The notes beneath the pieces were generated by a model, which was not told where the DNA came from, did no database searches, and saw only the letters and a list, made by a program, of their open reading frames with translations. From Hyphomicrobiales bacterium (lineage in GTDB: Bacteria; Pseudomonadota; Alphaproteobacteria; Rhizobiales; Rhizobiaceae), in contig UCMW01000004.1 in NCBI GenBank assembly GCA_900473745.1, positions 434,001 to 498,000 of the forward strand: DNA of 64,000 bases. The letters run 5' to 3'. Numbering within the stretch: position 1 is the stretch's first letter; the number at the start of each line of letters is the position of its first letter. Of this stretch, positions 17,165 through 27,125 are shown piece by piece. The position numbers were made by a program, and so were the translations under genes.

Positions 17165-18142
17165 TTGATCAGGGCCTATCGAAGAGACGGAAGTGTCGAA
17201 GTCATCGGCAACGAGCCGATAGCAGGCGATTTTCCCGAAGACATCATCTGGATCGACCTGATCAAGCCGACCCTCGAGGAGGAGCACCTTGTCGAGGCTC
17301 GCATCGGGATTCCGTTGCCGACCCCGGAAGAATTGAAGGATATCGAACCCTCCAGCCGCCTCTACGTCGAACACGAAGCGATCTACATGACCGCTTCGCT
17401 GCTCTACCGGACGGACTCCACCTATCCGCTGCTGACCGATATCGCCTTCATCCTCTATCGCGGACGACTGATCACCATTCGTTACGCCGAGCCGAAATCC
17501 TTCGCGCTATTCAGTGCGAGCCTCCTGCGTCTGAATGGCCAGTGCGACACCGGCGCAAAGCTGCTCGGCCATCTGCTCGAGACGATCGTTGACCGCACCG
17601 CCGAGATCCTGGAAACGCTGGCTGCCCGCCTCGATGCGTTGTCGATCACCATCTTCGTCAACCGAAAGGCTGCCAAGCGCCGCCCGCCGCGCTTTCTCGA
17701 AGACAAGCTCCTCGATATCGCCAGCCACCACCAGTTGGTCAGCAAGCTGCGCGACAGCCTCGTGTCGCTGTCGCGCCTCGTCATTTTTCTCCAGGCACAG
17801 CCGATTGTCCGGCGCGAGGAAGAGGCCGCCGAACTCTGTACCATCGTCGCCCGCGACATCCAGTCGCTCGGCGAACATGCGGCTTTCGTCGGCACCAACA
17901 TAACCTTCATGCTCGACGCTTCGCTCGGCCTGATCAATGTCGAGCAAAATGCCATCATCAAGATTTTCTCGATTGCCTCGGTGGTCTTCCTGCCGCCCAC
18001 CCTGGTCGCATCGATCTACGGCATGAACTTTCAATTCATGCCTGAACTCGGATGGAACCTCGGATATCCGCTGGCGCTTTTCGCCATGCTTTTGTCCGCC
18101 ATTATCCCCTTCCTGTTTTTCCGTTGGAAAGGCTGGCTCTGA
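17165..18142 (+). CDS. corA: CorA-family magnesium/divalent cation channel
   Basis: 325 residues from a TTG at 17165 with AAGGTGA upstream; the ATG at 17148 is out of frame and the open extension to 17057 is unconserved. A large cytoplasmic domain (funnel and long helix, about 1-265) is followed by two C-terminal membrane helices; the first ends in the selectivity motif YGMNF and the protein closes with FFRWKGWL. CorA pentamers admit Mg2+ (some Co2+/Ni2+/Zn2+). It precedes kup by 15 bases, so an ion-uptake operon is likely. Confidence 0.92.
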   Translation: MIRAYRRDGSVEVIGNEPIAGDFPEDIIWIDLIKPTLEEEHLVEARIGIPLPTPEELKDIEPSSRLYVEHEAIYMTASLLYRTDSTYPLLTDIAFILYRGRLITIRYAEPKSFALFSASLLRLNGQCDTGAKLLGHLLETIVDRTAEILETLAARLDALSITIFVNRKAAKRRPPRFLEDKLLDIASHHQLVSKLRDSLVSLSRLVIFLQAQPIVRREEEAAELCTIVARDIQSLGEHAAFVGTNITFMLDASLGLINVEQNAIIKIFSIASVVFLPPTLVASIYGMNFQFMPELGWNLGYPLALFAMLLSAIIPFLFFRWKGWL

Positions 18143-18157
18143 AGAGCCTGTAATCCC

Positions 18158-20059
18158 ATGCACCAGATCGATCACCAGCCCGCCGCTGGACCGAAGGATG
18201 TACGCAGTCTTCTTCTCCTCGCGCTCGGTTCGGTCGGCGTCGTCTATGGCGACATCGGCACCAGCCCGCTCTATGCCTTCCGCGAGGCGCTGAAACCGAT
18301 CGGTGTCGACGGCATCACCCGCGTCGAGGTCATCGGCGTGATCTCGCTGATGATCTGGTCCCTGACCATCATCGTCACCCTGAAATACGTTCTCTTCCTG
18401 CTGCGCGCCGACAATGACGGCGAGGGCGGCACGCTGTCTCTGCTGGCGCTCCTGTCGAAGACAGCCAATGGCCACGGACCGATCCTGATGGTTCTGGGCC
18501 TGATCGGCGCAGCACTTTTCCTCGGCGATTCCATGATCACGCCCGCGCTGTCGGTTCTGTCTGCCGTCGAGGGTCTGAAGCTGGTCGCCCCGGAACTCTC
18601 GGATTTTGTCGTCCCGATATCGCTCGCGATCCTGATCGGCCTCTTTGCCGTCCAGTCACGAGGCACGGGCGCTATGGCGCGCTTCTTCGGCCCGATCACC
18701 GCGCTTTGGTTCATCGTCATGGCGGCCGGCGGCATCATCCACATTTTCGATGACCTCGGCATCTTCGCTGCCTTCAATCCCTGGTATGCGGCCACCTTCA
18801 TGGTGCGGGAAGGCTTTCTCGGCATCGTCGTGCTCGGCGCCGTCTTCCTGACAGTGACTGGAGCGGAAGCTCTCTATGCCGACCTCGGCCATTTTGGCCG
18901 AAAGCCGATCCAACTCGCCTGGTTCGCGCTGATCTTCCCGGCGCTGGTCCTGAACTATCTGGGGCAGGGGGCTCTGGTGCTGAGCGATCCCTCGGCCATG
19001 TCCGATCCCTTCTACCTGATGTTCCCGTCCTGGGCGCTGTTGCCGATCGTCATCCTTGCGACCTGCGCCACCATCATCGCCAGCCAGGCGGTCATCACCG
19101 GCGCCTTTTCGCTGGTTCGGCAGGCGATCCATCTCGGCTTTCTGCCGCGCATGCAGATCCTCTTCACCTCGGAAACCCAGACCGGACAGATCTATCTGCC
19201 TTCGGTCAACACTCTCCTTCTGGTCGGTGTGCTCGCCCTCGTCCTGCTCTTCCAGAGCTCCGAGGCGCTCGCCACCGCCTATGGGATCTCCGTCACCGGG
19301 GCCATGGTGGTGACCACGATCATGGCTTTCGAATTCGTCCGCAAGAAGTGGAACTGGAGCCTGCTGCTAGCCGCGGCCGTGCTCACGCCTTTGCTGATCC
19401 TCGAACTCGTTTTCCTCGGCGCCAATCTGCTGAAGATCCACGACGGTGGTTATGTGCCCGTTCTTTTTGCCGCCGCCTTCACCATCGTCATGTGGACCTG
19501 GCGTCGCGGCACGGCGATCATCTTCCAGAAGACCCGCCGCGACGACATTCCGCTCGAAGACTTTGTCCGCATGATCGAGAAGAAGGGCGAGCATGGTCCA
19601 GCCTGCGTGTCCGGCACCGCGATCTTCCTGACGAGCGATCCCACACGGGCGCCGGCAGCGTTGATGCACAATCTGAAGCACAACCACGTCATCCACGAAC
19701 GCAACATCATCCTGACCATCCGCACGCTCGGCCGGCCGCGCGTCGCCGAAGAGGATCGCTTCGAGGTCGGGGAAATCTCCGAACGCTTCTCGCGCGTCGA
19801 GATCCGGTTCGGCTTCATGGAAACGCAGAACGTCTCCAAGACGCTGGCGAGCCTGCGCCGCGGCGGCTTGAAGTTCGACATCATGTCGACCTCCTTCTAC
19901 CTGGGGCGGCGCAAGCTGGTCGTTGGCGCCGGGATGGGCATGCCCCATTGGCAGGATCGCCTCTACATCGCGCTCGCCGAAGCTGCGGCCGATCCGTCGG
20001 ATTACTTCCGCCTGCCGGCGAACCGCGTCATCGAACTGGGCTCGCACGTCGTCATCTGA
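18158..20059 (+). CDS. kup: Low-affinity potassium transporter Kup
   Basis: 633 residues, normal for Kup/Trk D. The N-terminal signature [20 protein letters not shown] is present at about 25-45, followed by about 12 membrane helices to residue 450 and a cytoplasmic tail ([15 protein letters not shown] and the ending [18 protein letters not shown]) typical of the family. It imports K+ with H+ across the inner membrane. Rhizobial genomes often hold several kup copies; this one is coupled to corA and closed by a strong terminator. Confidence 0.96.
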   Translation: MHQIDHQPAAGPKDVRSLLLLALGSVGVVYGDIGTSPLYAFREALKPIGVDGITRVEVIGVISLMIWSLTIIVTLKYVLFLLRADNDGEGGTLSLLALLSKTANGHGPILMVLGLIGAALFLGDSMITPALSVLSAVEGLKLVAPELSDFVVPISLAILIGLFAVQSRGTGAMARFFGPITALWFIVMAAGGIIHIFDDLGIFAAFNPWYAATFMVREGFLGIVVLGAVFLTVTGAEALYADLGHFGRKPIQLAWFALIFPALVLNYLGQGALVLSDPSAMSDPFYLMFPSWALLPIVILATCATIIASQAVITGAFSLVRQAIHLGFLPRMQILFTSETQTGQIYLPSVNTLLLVGVLALVLLFQSSEALATAYGISVTGAMVVTTIMAFEFVRKKWNWSLLLAAAVLTPLLILELVFLGANLLKIHDGGYVPVLFAAAFTIVMWTWRRGTAIIFQKTRRDDIPLEDFVRMIEKKGEHGPACVSGTAIFLTSDPTRAPAALMHNLKHNHVIHERNIILTIRTLGRPRVAEEDRFEVGEISERFSRVEIRFGFMETQNVSKTLASLRRGGLKFDIMSTSFYLGRRKLVVGAGMGMPHWQDRLYIALAEAAADPSDYFRLPANRVIELGSHVVI

Positions 20060-20088
20060 CGGGGATCGAACGTCAACGACAGCAACAA

Positions 20089-20115
20089 GGCCGCCGGCGG
20101 AACCGGCGGTCTTTT
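20089..20115 (+). terminator. Rho-independent terminator after kup
   Basis: Stem GGCCGCCGG/CCGGCGGTC with one G-T pair and a 5-base loop, followed by TTTT, 30 bases past the kup stop. Confidence 0.8.
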
Positions 20116-20150
20116 CGTTTCTGCTCGACACTCGCAAAGCTGTGATCCGT

Positions 20151-20175
20151 TGTTAACCAAGCATCAAGGTTAACA
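20151..20175. promoter_or_regulatory. GTTAACC inverted repeat upstream of the SleB gene
   Basis: Perfect 8-bp arms TGTTAACC/GGTTAACA separated by 9 bases, about 57 bases before the hydrolase start. Each arm contains a TTAAC half-site like those of CtrA, but the spacing is not TTAA-N7-TTAAC, so the binding protein is unknown. Confidence 0.35.
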
Positions 20176-20231
20176 GGAGATATTTCTCTAATGTAATCCT
20201 ATGGGGACCGGCACGCCGGACCCGTGTCGGT

Positions 20232-21425
20232 ATGAGTTGGAGTGTGGCCTTGCGTCCCAAGTTTCGTCCTTCGAAGAAGGTCCTCTCCCGATTGGAGAAC
20301 TGGACCTCTCCCCTGGTCTTCGGCCTTGCCTCCTGGCTGATTTTCCCCACCGTCGCTGCCCAGGCCGACATGGCCGGCCTCCTGACTGGTCTCGATCGTG
20401 GGACCAGCAATTGGCGCATGGTCATGACGTCGACGCCGGCCGGCTCGATCCATCAGGCCAATCTTGCCTTTTCTGCAGAGGAAAGCACCGAGGCGCTGTC
20501 CGGCGGCGCGGGTCTCATCCTGCCCGATGGCCGGCGCATCGCATTCGATGGCGGCAAGGCGGATCCCGATTCCATGCCGGACGAAATGCGCGTCACCCGC
20601 GATCAGAAGAAGGGCAGGGTGGTTGCCGTCGAACACATGTTGCCGCCGCGCGCCTTTTCCGCAGGGTCGATCCTGCAGCGTTCCAGCTCCCTCATGCAGC
20701 CGGAACTCAAGACGCCGTCGGTCTTTGCGCGCGAAGGCGACAAGACGAAGCCCGTCCAGCTTGCCAGCTTCTACTTCAAGCGCGAGAAGCCCCCCGTCGA
20801 TCCTTCGCTCACGCCGATGATCGCAGATCTCGTCACCAATCCTGTGGCGGACGTGCTGGCAACGGCCTATGCGCCGCCGCCGCCGGACTATGCCTCCATC
20901 TCGCCCTTTGACAGCATCCTTGCGGACAAGCAGGAAGACCAGGGCCGCTTCATCCCCGAGATCGGACCGCAGGATCATGCCTGGGCCGCCACCCCGCTGC
21001 CGGCCAGCGTCTTCTCTGACAAGGAGCAGAAGTGCTTGGCGGAAGGCATTTATTTCGAAGCACGCGGAGAATCGGTCAAAGGCCAGGCGGCCGTCGCACA
21101 GGTCATCCTGAACCGCGTGCGCAATCCCCACTATCCGGACAGCATCTGCGGCGTCGTCTACCAGAACGAGGACTGGCGCAACCGCTGCCAGTTCTCCTTC
21201 GCCTGCGACCGCATCCCTGATATCATCGCCTCGCCGCGTCACTGGAAAATCGCCAAGGAAATCGCCATGGCGGTCACCGCCGGCAAGATCTGGTTCAAGG
21301 ACGTCGGCTCGGCCACCCACTACCACGCGACCTATGTCCGTCCGGCCTGGGGGCCGACGATGAAACGGGTGGACAAGATCGGCAAGCACATCTTCTACCG
21401 CACCTATGGCGGCGGCTGGAGCTGA
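20232..21425 (+). CDS. Cell wall hydrolase, SleB domain
   Basis: 397 residues from the ATG at 20232. An N-terminal hydrophobic segment (SPLVFGLASWLIFPTVAAQA) is a signal peptide or anchor. The middle (about 60-255) is unrecognised and proline-rich. The C-terminal Hydrolase_2/SleB domain (about 262-397) contains CLAEGIYFEARGE with the catalytic Glu, AQVILNRV, CQFSFACDR and ATHYHATYVRPAW. The domain cleaves peptidoglycan glycan strands. The extra 200-residue N-terminal region sets it apart from minimal SleB proteins. Confidence 0.88.
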   Translation: MSWSVALRPKFRPSKKVLSRLENWTSPLVFGLASWLIFPTVAAQADMAGLLTGLDRGTSNWRMVMTSTPAGSIHQANLAFSAEESTEALSGGAGLILPDGRRIAFDGGKADPDSMPDEMRVTRDQKKGRVVAVEHMLPPRAFSAGSILQRSSSLMQPELKTPSVFAREGDKTKPVQLASFYFKREKPPVDPSLTPMIADLVTNPVADVLATAYAPPPPDYASISPFDSILADKQEDQGRFIPEIGPQDHAWAATPLPASVFSDKEQKCLAEGIYFEARGESVKGQAAVAQVILNRVRNPHYPDSICGVVYQNEDWRNRCQFSFACDRIPDIIASPRHWKIAKEIAMAVTAGKIWFKDVGSATHYHATYVRPAWGPTMKRVDKIGKHIFYRTYGGGWS

Positions 21426-21791
21426 GCGCTTCGACCGGCAGGCTTCAGGTCTGATCGACAAGCCGCCACCGAGTCGCGCCCTCATGCGATCTGGGAGGCC
21501 TTGGCGCGAGTCTTTGGCGCCCGGCGAGCGGGGGATTCTCGCGCTTGCTCGCAACCTAGCGAACCGAATTGTCCCATGTCATGTGGCATAAAACGCCGCA
21601 TTGCACTTAAGTCTATGAATTTCATCGGTTAATTTGTCGTGTAACTTGCCCTCTCTATGCCTTGACTATGCGGGGCCTCAAAATTATGGTGCGGCCGACT
21701 TCAAAGCGGGCCACAAGGGTTTGTATCCGGCCGTTTCTGCATTCCTTTCGGGCATAAACGGCCCATCGAAGACGGAGCGGGCGAACCGACC
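21426..21791 (+). promoter_or_regulatory. Intergenic region with the atp operon promoter
   Basis: 366 bases without a gene. The best promoter is TTGACT (21662-21667), a 17-base spacer and TATGGT (21685-21690), with CTTGAC as the alphaproteobacterial -35 core. It would give a leader of roughly 95 bases before atpI. No other structure stands out. Confidence 0.6.
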
Positions 21792-22154
21792 ATGACGGAC
21801 AAGCGAGAAGAAGGTCTGGACGAACGTCGTCGACGACTGTCCGCGGAACTCGCTGAGCGGGGTATTGCGGACAAGACCGAGGAACGTGACGAGAAGCGCG
21901 CCGAAGAAACCCGAAAGGGTTACGGAATGGCGATGAAGATCTCGAGCGAATTCATCTCGGCCGTCATCGTCGGTGCGATCCTCGGCTATCTTTTCGACCA
22001 CTTTGTGGGCACGGGACCCTGGGGCATGATCGTCATGTTGCTGTTGGGCTTCTGTGCCGGCGTATTGAACGTCATGCGGACAGTAGGAATGGTGGCATCG
22101 CCCCATCCGGCCGATCGCAAGATGGATCTGAACAACAAGAGCGAAGATAGCTAG
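21792..22154 (+). CDS. atpI: ATP synthase protein I
   Basis: 120 residues: a strongly charged N-terminal 45 residues (DERRRRLSAELAERG), then two membrane helices (ISSEFISAVIVGAILGYLF and WGMIVMLLLGFCAGVLNVMR) joined by a short loop, as in AtpI. It assists c-ring assembly and is first in the F0 operon. A charged N-terminal extension of this length is normal for alphaproteobacteria. Confidence 0.9.
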   Translation: MTDKREEGLDERRRRLSAELAERGIADKTEERDEKRAEETRKGYGMAMKISSEFISAVIVGAILGYLFDHFVGTGPWGMIVMLLLGFCAGVLNVMRTVGMVASPHPADRKMDLNNKSEDS

Positions 22155-22211
22155 TCGATCCTCGCAGTATGAAAGTGCCCGCCTCCGGCGGCAAAAGCGA
22201 AAGAGCAGAAC

Positions 22212-22964
22212 GTGGCGAACGATCCTACTCATCAGTTCCTGGTTCAGAAGATTGTGCCGATCGAAATCGGCGGGATCGATTTCTCGTTCACCAATGCTTC
22301 GCTGTTCATGGTCGCAACGGTCGCAGTGGCTGCCGGCTTTCTCTATTTCTCCACGGCGAATCGCGGCTTGATCCCGACGCGCATGCAGTCGGTCGCCGAG
22401 ATGTCCTATGAATTCATCGCCTCTATGCTGCGCGAAGGTGCAGGCAGTCACGGCATGAAGTTCTTCCCCATGGTGTTCTCGCTGTTCATGTTCATCCTGA
22501 CGGCAAACCTGCTCGGGATGATGCCCTACTTCTTCACCGTCACCAGCCAGATCATCGTGACCTTCGCGCTCGCGCTGTTCGTCATCGGCACCGTGGTTGT
22601 CTACGGCTTCTACAAGCACGGCTTCCACTTCCTGCAGATCTTCGTGCCGAGCGGCGTTCCCGGCGCGCTTCTGCCGCTGGTCATCATGATCGAAGTCATC
22701 TCGTTCCTGTCGCGTCCGATCTCGCTCTCCGTGCGTCTCTTCGCCAACATGCTGGCCGGACACATCACGCTCAAGGTTTTCGCAGGCTTCGTCACCTCGC
22801 TCAGCGCGCTCGGCGCCCTCGGCATCGGTGGTGCGATCCTGCCCCTTCTCATGACCGTCGCCCTGACGGGTCTCGAGTTCCTCGTCGCCTTCCTCCAGGC
22901 TTACGTTTTTGCGGTGCTGACTTGCATGTACCTCAACGACGCAATACACCCCGGCGGGCACTAA
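22212..22964 (+). CDS. atpB: ATP synthase F0 subunit a
   Basis: 250 residues with about six membrane helices. The key arginine lies in [14 protein letters not shown] (about residue 175), which faces the c-ring glutamate, and the last helices carry [25 protein letters not shown]. Together with subunit c it forms the proton channel. Second gene of the operon, 57 bases after atpI. Confidence 0.97.
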   Translation: MANDPTHQFLVQKIVPIEIGGIDFSFTNASLFMVATVAVAAGFLYFSTANRGLIPTRMQSVAEMSYEFIASMLREGAGSHGMKFFPMVFSLFMFILTANLLGMMPYFFTVTSQIIVTFALALFVIGTVVVYGFYKHGFHFLQIFVPSGVPGALLPLVIMIEVISFLSRPISLSVRLFANMLAGHITLKVFAGFVTSLSALGALGIGGAILPLLMTVALTGLEFLVAFLQAYVFAVLTCMYLNDAIHPGGH

Positions 22965-23032
22965 GGATCACCGACATCGGCGCGTTCGCGCCAGTCAAAA
23001 GCCGCAACAACCCATCTCGAAGGAGTTTATTC

Positions 23033-23260
23033 ATGGAAGCGGAAGCAGCAAAGTACATCGGCGCAGGTCTGGCTTGCTTTGGCATGGCCGGCACGGCTCT
23101 TGGCCTCGGCAACATCTTCGGCAACTACCTGGCGGGCGCTCTGCGCAACCCGTCTGCCGCTGACAGCCAGTTCGGCCGTCTGGTATTCGGCTTCGCCGTT
23201 ACGGAAGCTCTGGGCATCTTCTCGCTGCTCATCGCTCTCCTTCTCCTGTTCGCCGTCTGA
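23033..23260 (+). CDS. atpE: ATP synthase F0 subunit c
   Basis: 75 residues, two helices joined by a polar loop ([12 protein letters not shown]). The proton-binding glutamate is in [12 protein letters not shown]. The ATG at 23033 has AAGGAG upstream and begins [20 protein letters not shown]; the open frame to 22922 is the tail of atpB in another frame. Forms the membrane rotor ring. Confidence 0.97.
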   Translation: MEAEAAKYIGAGLACFGMAGTALGLGNIFGNYLAGALRNPSAADSQFGRLVFGFAVTEALGIFSLLIALLLLFAV

Positions 23261-23341
23261 TAACGGCTGGAGTTTGGGATCACGGCGTGCCGACAAGGCA
23301 GCCGTGATCTCGCGCATTTGAGCATACACCTGGAGGTGAGC

Positions 23342-23932
23342 ATGTTTGTGACCCCCGCCTTTGCCCAGGAAACCCCGGCAGAAGGCCAGCTTCACACAGA
23401 GACCGGCGTGGCCCACGACGAGGCTCATGGCGGCGGCGTGTTCCCGCCGTTCGATTTCTCGACCTATCCGTCGCAGCTTCTGTGGCTGGTGATCACGTTC
23501 GGCGTGTTCTACATGCTCATGCAGAAGGTCATCGTACCACGCGTCGGCGGCATTCTCGAAAACCGTCACGACCGCATTGCCCAGGATCTCGACGAGGCTG
23601 CTCGTCTGAAGTCCGAAGCCGATGCTGCCATTGAAACCTATGAGCGCGAGCTGACCGCGGCCAAGGCGAAAGCCGGCCAGATCGCTTCTGCCGCTCGTGA
23701 TGCATCCAAGGCCAAGGCCGACGCCGAGCGCGCTGCCATCGAAGCAGAACTCTCTGCCAAGATCGCTGCAGCCGAAAGCCGCATCGCCGACATCAAGGCC
23801 CGTGCATTTGCTGAAGTCGACACGATCGCCATCGACACTGTCGGCACGATCGTCGAGCAACTGATCGGTACAAAATCGACCGCAGCCGACATCAAGGCTG
23901 CCGTCTCCGGCATCGCCAAGCAGGGAGCCTGA
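23342..23932 (+). CDS. atpF': ATP synthase F0 subunit b'
   Basis: 196 residues from the ATG at 23342, behind GGAGGTGA. A Gln/His/Glu-rich N-terminus precedes one membrane helix ([20 protein letters not shown]) and a long Ala/Glu/Lys coiled coil (about 75-170) with the family start [20 protein letters not shown]. Photosynthetic bacteria and alphaproteobacteria use a b/b' heterodimer as the stator. It stops 5 bases before atpF. Confidence 0.94.
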   Translation: MFVTPAFAQETPAEGQLHTETGVAHDEAHGGGVFPPFDFSTYPSQLLWLVITFGVFYMLMQKVIVPRVGGILENRHDRIAQDLDEAARLKSEADAAIETYERELTAAKAKAGQIASAARDASKAKADAERAAIEAELSAKIAAAESRIADIKARAFAEVDTIAIDTVGTIVEQLIGTKSTAADIKAAVSGIAKQGA

Positions 23933-23937
23933 GCACC

Positions 23938-24417
23938 ATGGACGCAACATTCTGGGCATTCATTGGTCTCATCCTGTTCCTCGTTCTCGTTGCCTACCTG
24001 AAGGTTCCGGGCATGATGGCCAAGGCTCTCGACGAGCGTGCGGACAAGATCCGCGACGAGCTCGCCGAAGCCAAGCGCCTGCGTGAAGAAGCCCAGCACC
24101 TGCTGGCCGAATATCAGCGCAAGCGCAAGGAAGCCGAAGCCGAAGCAGCCTCGATCGTCGCTGCCGCCGAGCGCGAGGCAGCAGCCCTCACGGCTGAAGC
24201 CAAGCAGAAGACCGAGGAATTCGTTGCCCGCCGCAACGCGCTGTCCGAGCAGAAGATCAAGCAGGCCGAGACCGAAGCCGTGAACGCCGTTCGCGCCGCG
24301 GCTGTCGACCTGGCAATCGCTGCCGCCGAAAAGGTTTTGGCCAAGAAGTCCGACGAGGCCGTGCAGCAGACGCTGTTCAAGGCCTCTCTCGGTGAGGTAA
24401 AGTCGCGCCTGAACTGA
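23938..24417 (+). CDS. atpF: ATP synthase F0 subunit b
   Basis: 159 residues: an N-terminal membrane helix (FWAFIGLILFLVLVAYLKVP) and a long charged coiled coil (LAEAKRLREEAQHLLAEYQR onward) forming the peripheral stalk with b'. It is the last gene of the F0 operon and is followed by a strong terminator; the F1 genes are elsewhere, the usual alphaproteobacterial arrangement. Confidence 0.95.
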   Translation: MDATFWAFIGLILFLVLVAYLKVPGMMAKALDERADKIRDELAEAKRLREEAQHLLAEYQRKRKEAEAEAASIVAAAEREAAALTAEAKQKTEEFVARRNALSEQKIKQAETEAVNAVRAAAVDLAIAAAEKVLAKKSDEAVQQTLFKASLGEVKSRLN

Positions 24418-24454
24418 GTTCGGCCGACAAGCCTGCGAGGCCATCTTATTGATG

Positions 24455-24488
24455 ACGCCCCGATCGGTTCACCCGGTCGGGGCGTTTT
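24455..24488 (+). terminator. Terminator of the F0 ATP synthase operon
   Basis: 9-bp stem ACGCCCCGA/TCGGGGCGT followed by TTTT, 37 bases after the atpF stop. Confidence 0.85.
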
Positions 24489-24504
24489 CCTTTGGAGGGC
24501 AGGC

Positions 24505-24990
24505 ATGAAGAAGATTACCCGTCTTTTATCAGCAACGGCATTGTCGGCCATGGTCCTGATGTCAGCACATCGACCCTCCGCCGCCGAAGAGGAACTCACC
24601 TGGATCGGCTGGGTGGGGGAAGGCGCCGCATCGCTCGCCTACGGCTTGGCCGAGAGTGATTACGTGCTGCTGTCCCTCGCCTGCGAAAAACCCGGCGGTC
24701 CCGTGCTGGTGTATTTCCCCCATGAGCCCGAGGGCGCCAGGGACGGAGCACGCTACCAGCTGATACTGGAGACCGGCAGCCGTGCCGCGACAATCGAGAC
24801 GACCGGCAGGCGGATGGAAATGGACGACCTCTTCATCCTGGAAGGCGAATTGCAGAGCGGTGAAGAACTCAAGGCCCTGCTCGGCGGCACCGAAAGCCTG
24901 AAGGTCAGTATCGGTGAGGATGTCACCGAACTGCCCCTCGCGGCTTCGGGCGAAGCGGCCCGCGAATTTCTGGCGGTCTGCGCACCCTGA
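24505..24990 (+). CDS. Secreted protein of unknown function
   Basis: 161 residues with a clear signal peptide (MKKITRLLSATALSAMVLMS, cleavage near RPSAAEE). The mature part is acidic, with two cysteines (LSLACEKPGG and the final AVCAP) that could pair, and predicted beta strands. GGAGGGCAGGC precedes the ATG. No family is recognised. It lies alone between the F0 operon terminator and convergent rnhB; periplasmic location is inferred from the signal sequence. Confidence 0.75.
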   Translation: MKKITRLLSATALSAMVLMSAHRPSAAEEELTWIGWVGEGAASLAYGLAESDYVLLSLACEKPGGPVLVYFPHEPEGARDGARYQLILETGSRAATIETTGRRMEMDDLFILEGELQSGEELKALLGGTESLKVSIGEDVTELPLAASGEAAREFLAVCAP

Positions 24991-25020
24991 AGGCACCCGG
25001 TCAGAGTGAGGACCTCCGGG

Positions 25021-25695
25021 TCATTCGCCCGCAAGTCCGCCCGGTTCCACCTTGAGCGGCCGAAAGCTCATTCTGTGCAGGGGGCAGGGGCCATGGGTTG
25101 CGATGGCGCTGCGATGGCGGTCTGTGCCATAACCGGCATGAACTTCGAAGCCGTAGTTGGGATAGACGAGCCCGGCGCGAACCATCATGCGGTCCCGCAT
25201 GACCTTGGCGATGATCGAGGCGGCTGCGATCGAGACCGAGCGCACATCGCCCTTCACCACGGCCTCGCCGGAACAGGTGAGTCCCATGGGAACATCTCGC
25301 CCGTCGGCCAATACGTGGCGGGCCTCAAGCCCCAGGCCGGCGATAGCCCGCCGCATGGCATCGAGACTGGCCTTGCGAATGTCGATGAGATCGATGCGTT
25401 TCGGCGAGGATGAGGCGATGGAGACGGTGGCCTCCATCAGGATCCGATCGTAGAGCACTTCACGCTGTGCGGCTGAAAGCTTCTTAGAATCGTTCAGGCC
25501 CTCGGGAATGCGCTCCGGATCGAGGATGACGGCTGCGGCCACCACAGGCCCCGCCAGTGGCCCGCGACCGGCCTCGTCTGTACCGGCGATCGGCCACAGC
25601 GCACGCTTCCTGGCGCGGCTCTCCAGCGAGAAATCCGGTACCAGCGGCAGGTCGGGAAAGAGGCCAGGAGAATCGGGTGGCGTGCGCATTTTCAT
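25021..25695 (-). CDS. rnhB: Ribonuclease HII
   Basis: 224 residues from the ATG at 25695. The frame is open further to a TTG at 25731, and the best AGGAGG lies just after that TTG, so the exact start is unsure. Catalytic acidic residues are in [20 protein letters not shown], the Asp of [11 protein letters not shown] and the later [17 protein letters not shown] block. It cleaves RNA in RNA-DNA hybrids, including single ribonucleotides in DNA. A family-atypical N-terminal extension of about 40 residues precedes the core. Confidence 0.93.
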   Translation of the reverse strand: MKMRTPPDSPGLFPDLPLVPDFSLESRARKRALWPIAGTDEAGRGPLAGPVVAAAVILDPERIPEGLNDSKKLSAAQREVLYDRILMEATVSIASSSPKRIDLIDIRKASLDAMRRAIAGLGLEARHVLADGRDVPMGLTCSGEAVVKGDVRSVSIAAASIIAKVMRDRMMVRAGLVYPNYGFEVHAGYGTDRHRSAIATHGPCPLHRMSFRPLKVEPGGLAGE

Positions 25696-25837
25696 GCGGC
25701 AGAAATCGCACGCGCACCCGACCTCCTGCAAGTCCCCGGTCCCGATCGCCGTTCATGGCGACAGGGGCGGCTTACCAGGGACAACATCCGGTGCGAGGCG
25801 GCGGACAATAGCACCGGAATACGAAATCAAACCCAAG

Positions 25838-26995
25838 TCAGAGCAGCGAGAGCTGCACCCCGTCGCTATTCGGCGAGACGAACAGGTCCTCCCGCAATTG
25901 CAGACTGCGACGCATCAGGCCGAGCCGCTTGGTCGCCATTTCGAACCGGCGGCTGATCTGCCAGGCATAAGGACCGGCACCTTTCATCCGCTTGCCGAAT
26001 TCGGCGTCGTAATCCTTGCCGTCGCGCATGGAGCGCACCAGCGACATGACGTGCCGATAACGGTCCGGATAGTTCTGCAGCAGCCAGTCGCGGAACAGCG
26101 GGCTAACCTCCAGCGGCAGGCGCAACAGCACATAACTCGCCTCGGACGCACCGGCGGCCTTGCCGCTGTCGAGAATGCGCTCGATCTCGTGATCGTTGAG
26201 GGCCGGAATGACCGGCGCCATCATGATCGCGACGGGAATGCCGGCATCCGACAGGGCCTTGATCGCTTCGAGCCGCTTGGCCGGCGTCGCGGCGCGTGGC
26301 TCCATGGTCCGAGCCAGTTTGCGGTCGAGCGTGGTCACCGAAATCCCGACCTTGGCAAGGCCACGCTTGGCCATCGACGCGAGAATGTCGATGTCGCGCA
26401 GGATGAGGGCCGACTTCGTCACGATCACGACAGGATGGTTGGCCTTGTCCAGCACTTCGAGGATCTGCCGCATGATGCGCCATTCCCGCTCGATCGGCTG
26501 ATAGGGATCGGTATTGGTGCCGATCGCGATTGGCTTTACCTTGTAGCCCGGCTTCGAAAGCTCCCGCTCCAAGAGGCGCGGCGCGTCCGGCTTGGCAAAC
26601 AGCTTCGCCTCGAAGTCGAGCCCTGCGGAAAGACCCATATAGCTGTGCGTCGGCCGGGCGAAGCAGTAGATGCAGCCATGCTCGCAGCCCCGGTAAGGGT
26701 TGATCGAACGGTCGAAGGGAATATCGGGCGAATCGTTGCGGGTGATCACTGTGCGGGGCTTCTCGACCTGCACCTCGGTCTTGAACGGCGGCATGTCTTC
26801 GAGCGTCTGCCAGCCATCGTCGAAGGCAACGCGTTCCTTGGTCTCGAACCGGCCCGCCGGATTGATCCCCGCCGCCCGCCCGCGCCGCCGATCGATGTCG
26901 ATCCGCATGCCGGAAGCGCCCATCAATGCATCGGCAATATCTGCCGTGTTGCCGGGCTGAAAGGCAGCCTGGCTCGCAATAGACAGCTCGTTCAT
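25838..26995 (-). CDS. PA0069-family radical SAM protein (SplB-like)
   Basis: 385 residues. The radical SAM cluster motif CxxxCxxC reads CEHGCIYC near residue 105, in YRGCEHGCIYCFARPTHSYM. The family is grouped with spore photoproduct lyase-like proteins (DNA repair photolyase in older schemes), but its substrate is not known. KRLEAIKALSDAGIPVAIM and MMAPVIPALNDHEIERIL are further family segments. A perfect alphaproteobacterial LexA box lies 60 bases upstream, which favours a DNA damage role. Confidence 0.9.
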   Translation of the reverse strand: MNELSIASQAAFQPGNTADIADALMGASGMRIDIDRRRGRAAGINPAGRFETKERVAFDDGWQTLEDMPPFKTEVQVEKPRTVITRNDSPDIPFDRSINPYRGCEHGCIYCFARPTHSYMGLSAGLDFEAKLFAKPDAPRLLERELSKPGYKVKPIAIGTNTDPYQPIEREWRIMRQILEVLDKANHPVVIVTKSALILRDIDILASMAKRGLAKVGISVTTLDRKLARTMEPRAATPAKRLEAIKALSDAGIPVAIMMAPVIPALNDHEIERILDSGKAAGASEASYVLLRLPLEVSPLFRDWLLQNYPDRYRHVMSLVRSMRDGKDYDAEFGKRMKGAGPYAWQISRRFEMATKRLGLMRRSLQLREDLFVSPNSDGVQLSLL

Positions 26996-27055
26996 GTTTG
27001 CTCCTCGCAGGCTTTCCAGTCCCGCTCAATGACTATATTCCTACTGCGGAAATGA

Positions 27056-27070
27056 GAACAATGCAAGAAC
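27056..27070 (-). promoter_or_regulatory. LexA (SOS) box GAAC-N7-GAAC
   Basis: GAAC, AATGCAA, GAAC on the plus strand (GTTC-N7-GTTC on minus), an exact match to the alphaproteobacterial LexA operator. On the minus strand it overlaps a possible -35 (TTGTTC) with TATAGT 18 bases on, upstream of the radical SAM gene. The GT2 gene on the plus strand starts 55 bases away. Confidence 0.65.
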
Positions 27071-27125
27071 AAACTTCAAGAAACTGTTTGTGGCAAAACT
27101 TTGTGCAATGCGGTAGATATAGGCA

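Noticed and set aside
21618..21640. Possible CtrA site near GGTTAATTTGTCGTGTAAC
   Set aside because: The second half reads TGTAAC instead of TTAAC at the required spacing, so it does not meet the TTAA-N7-TTAAC rule.
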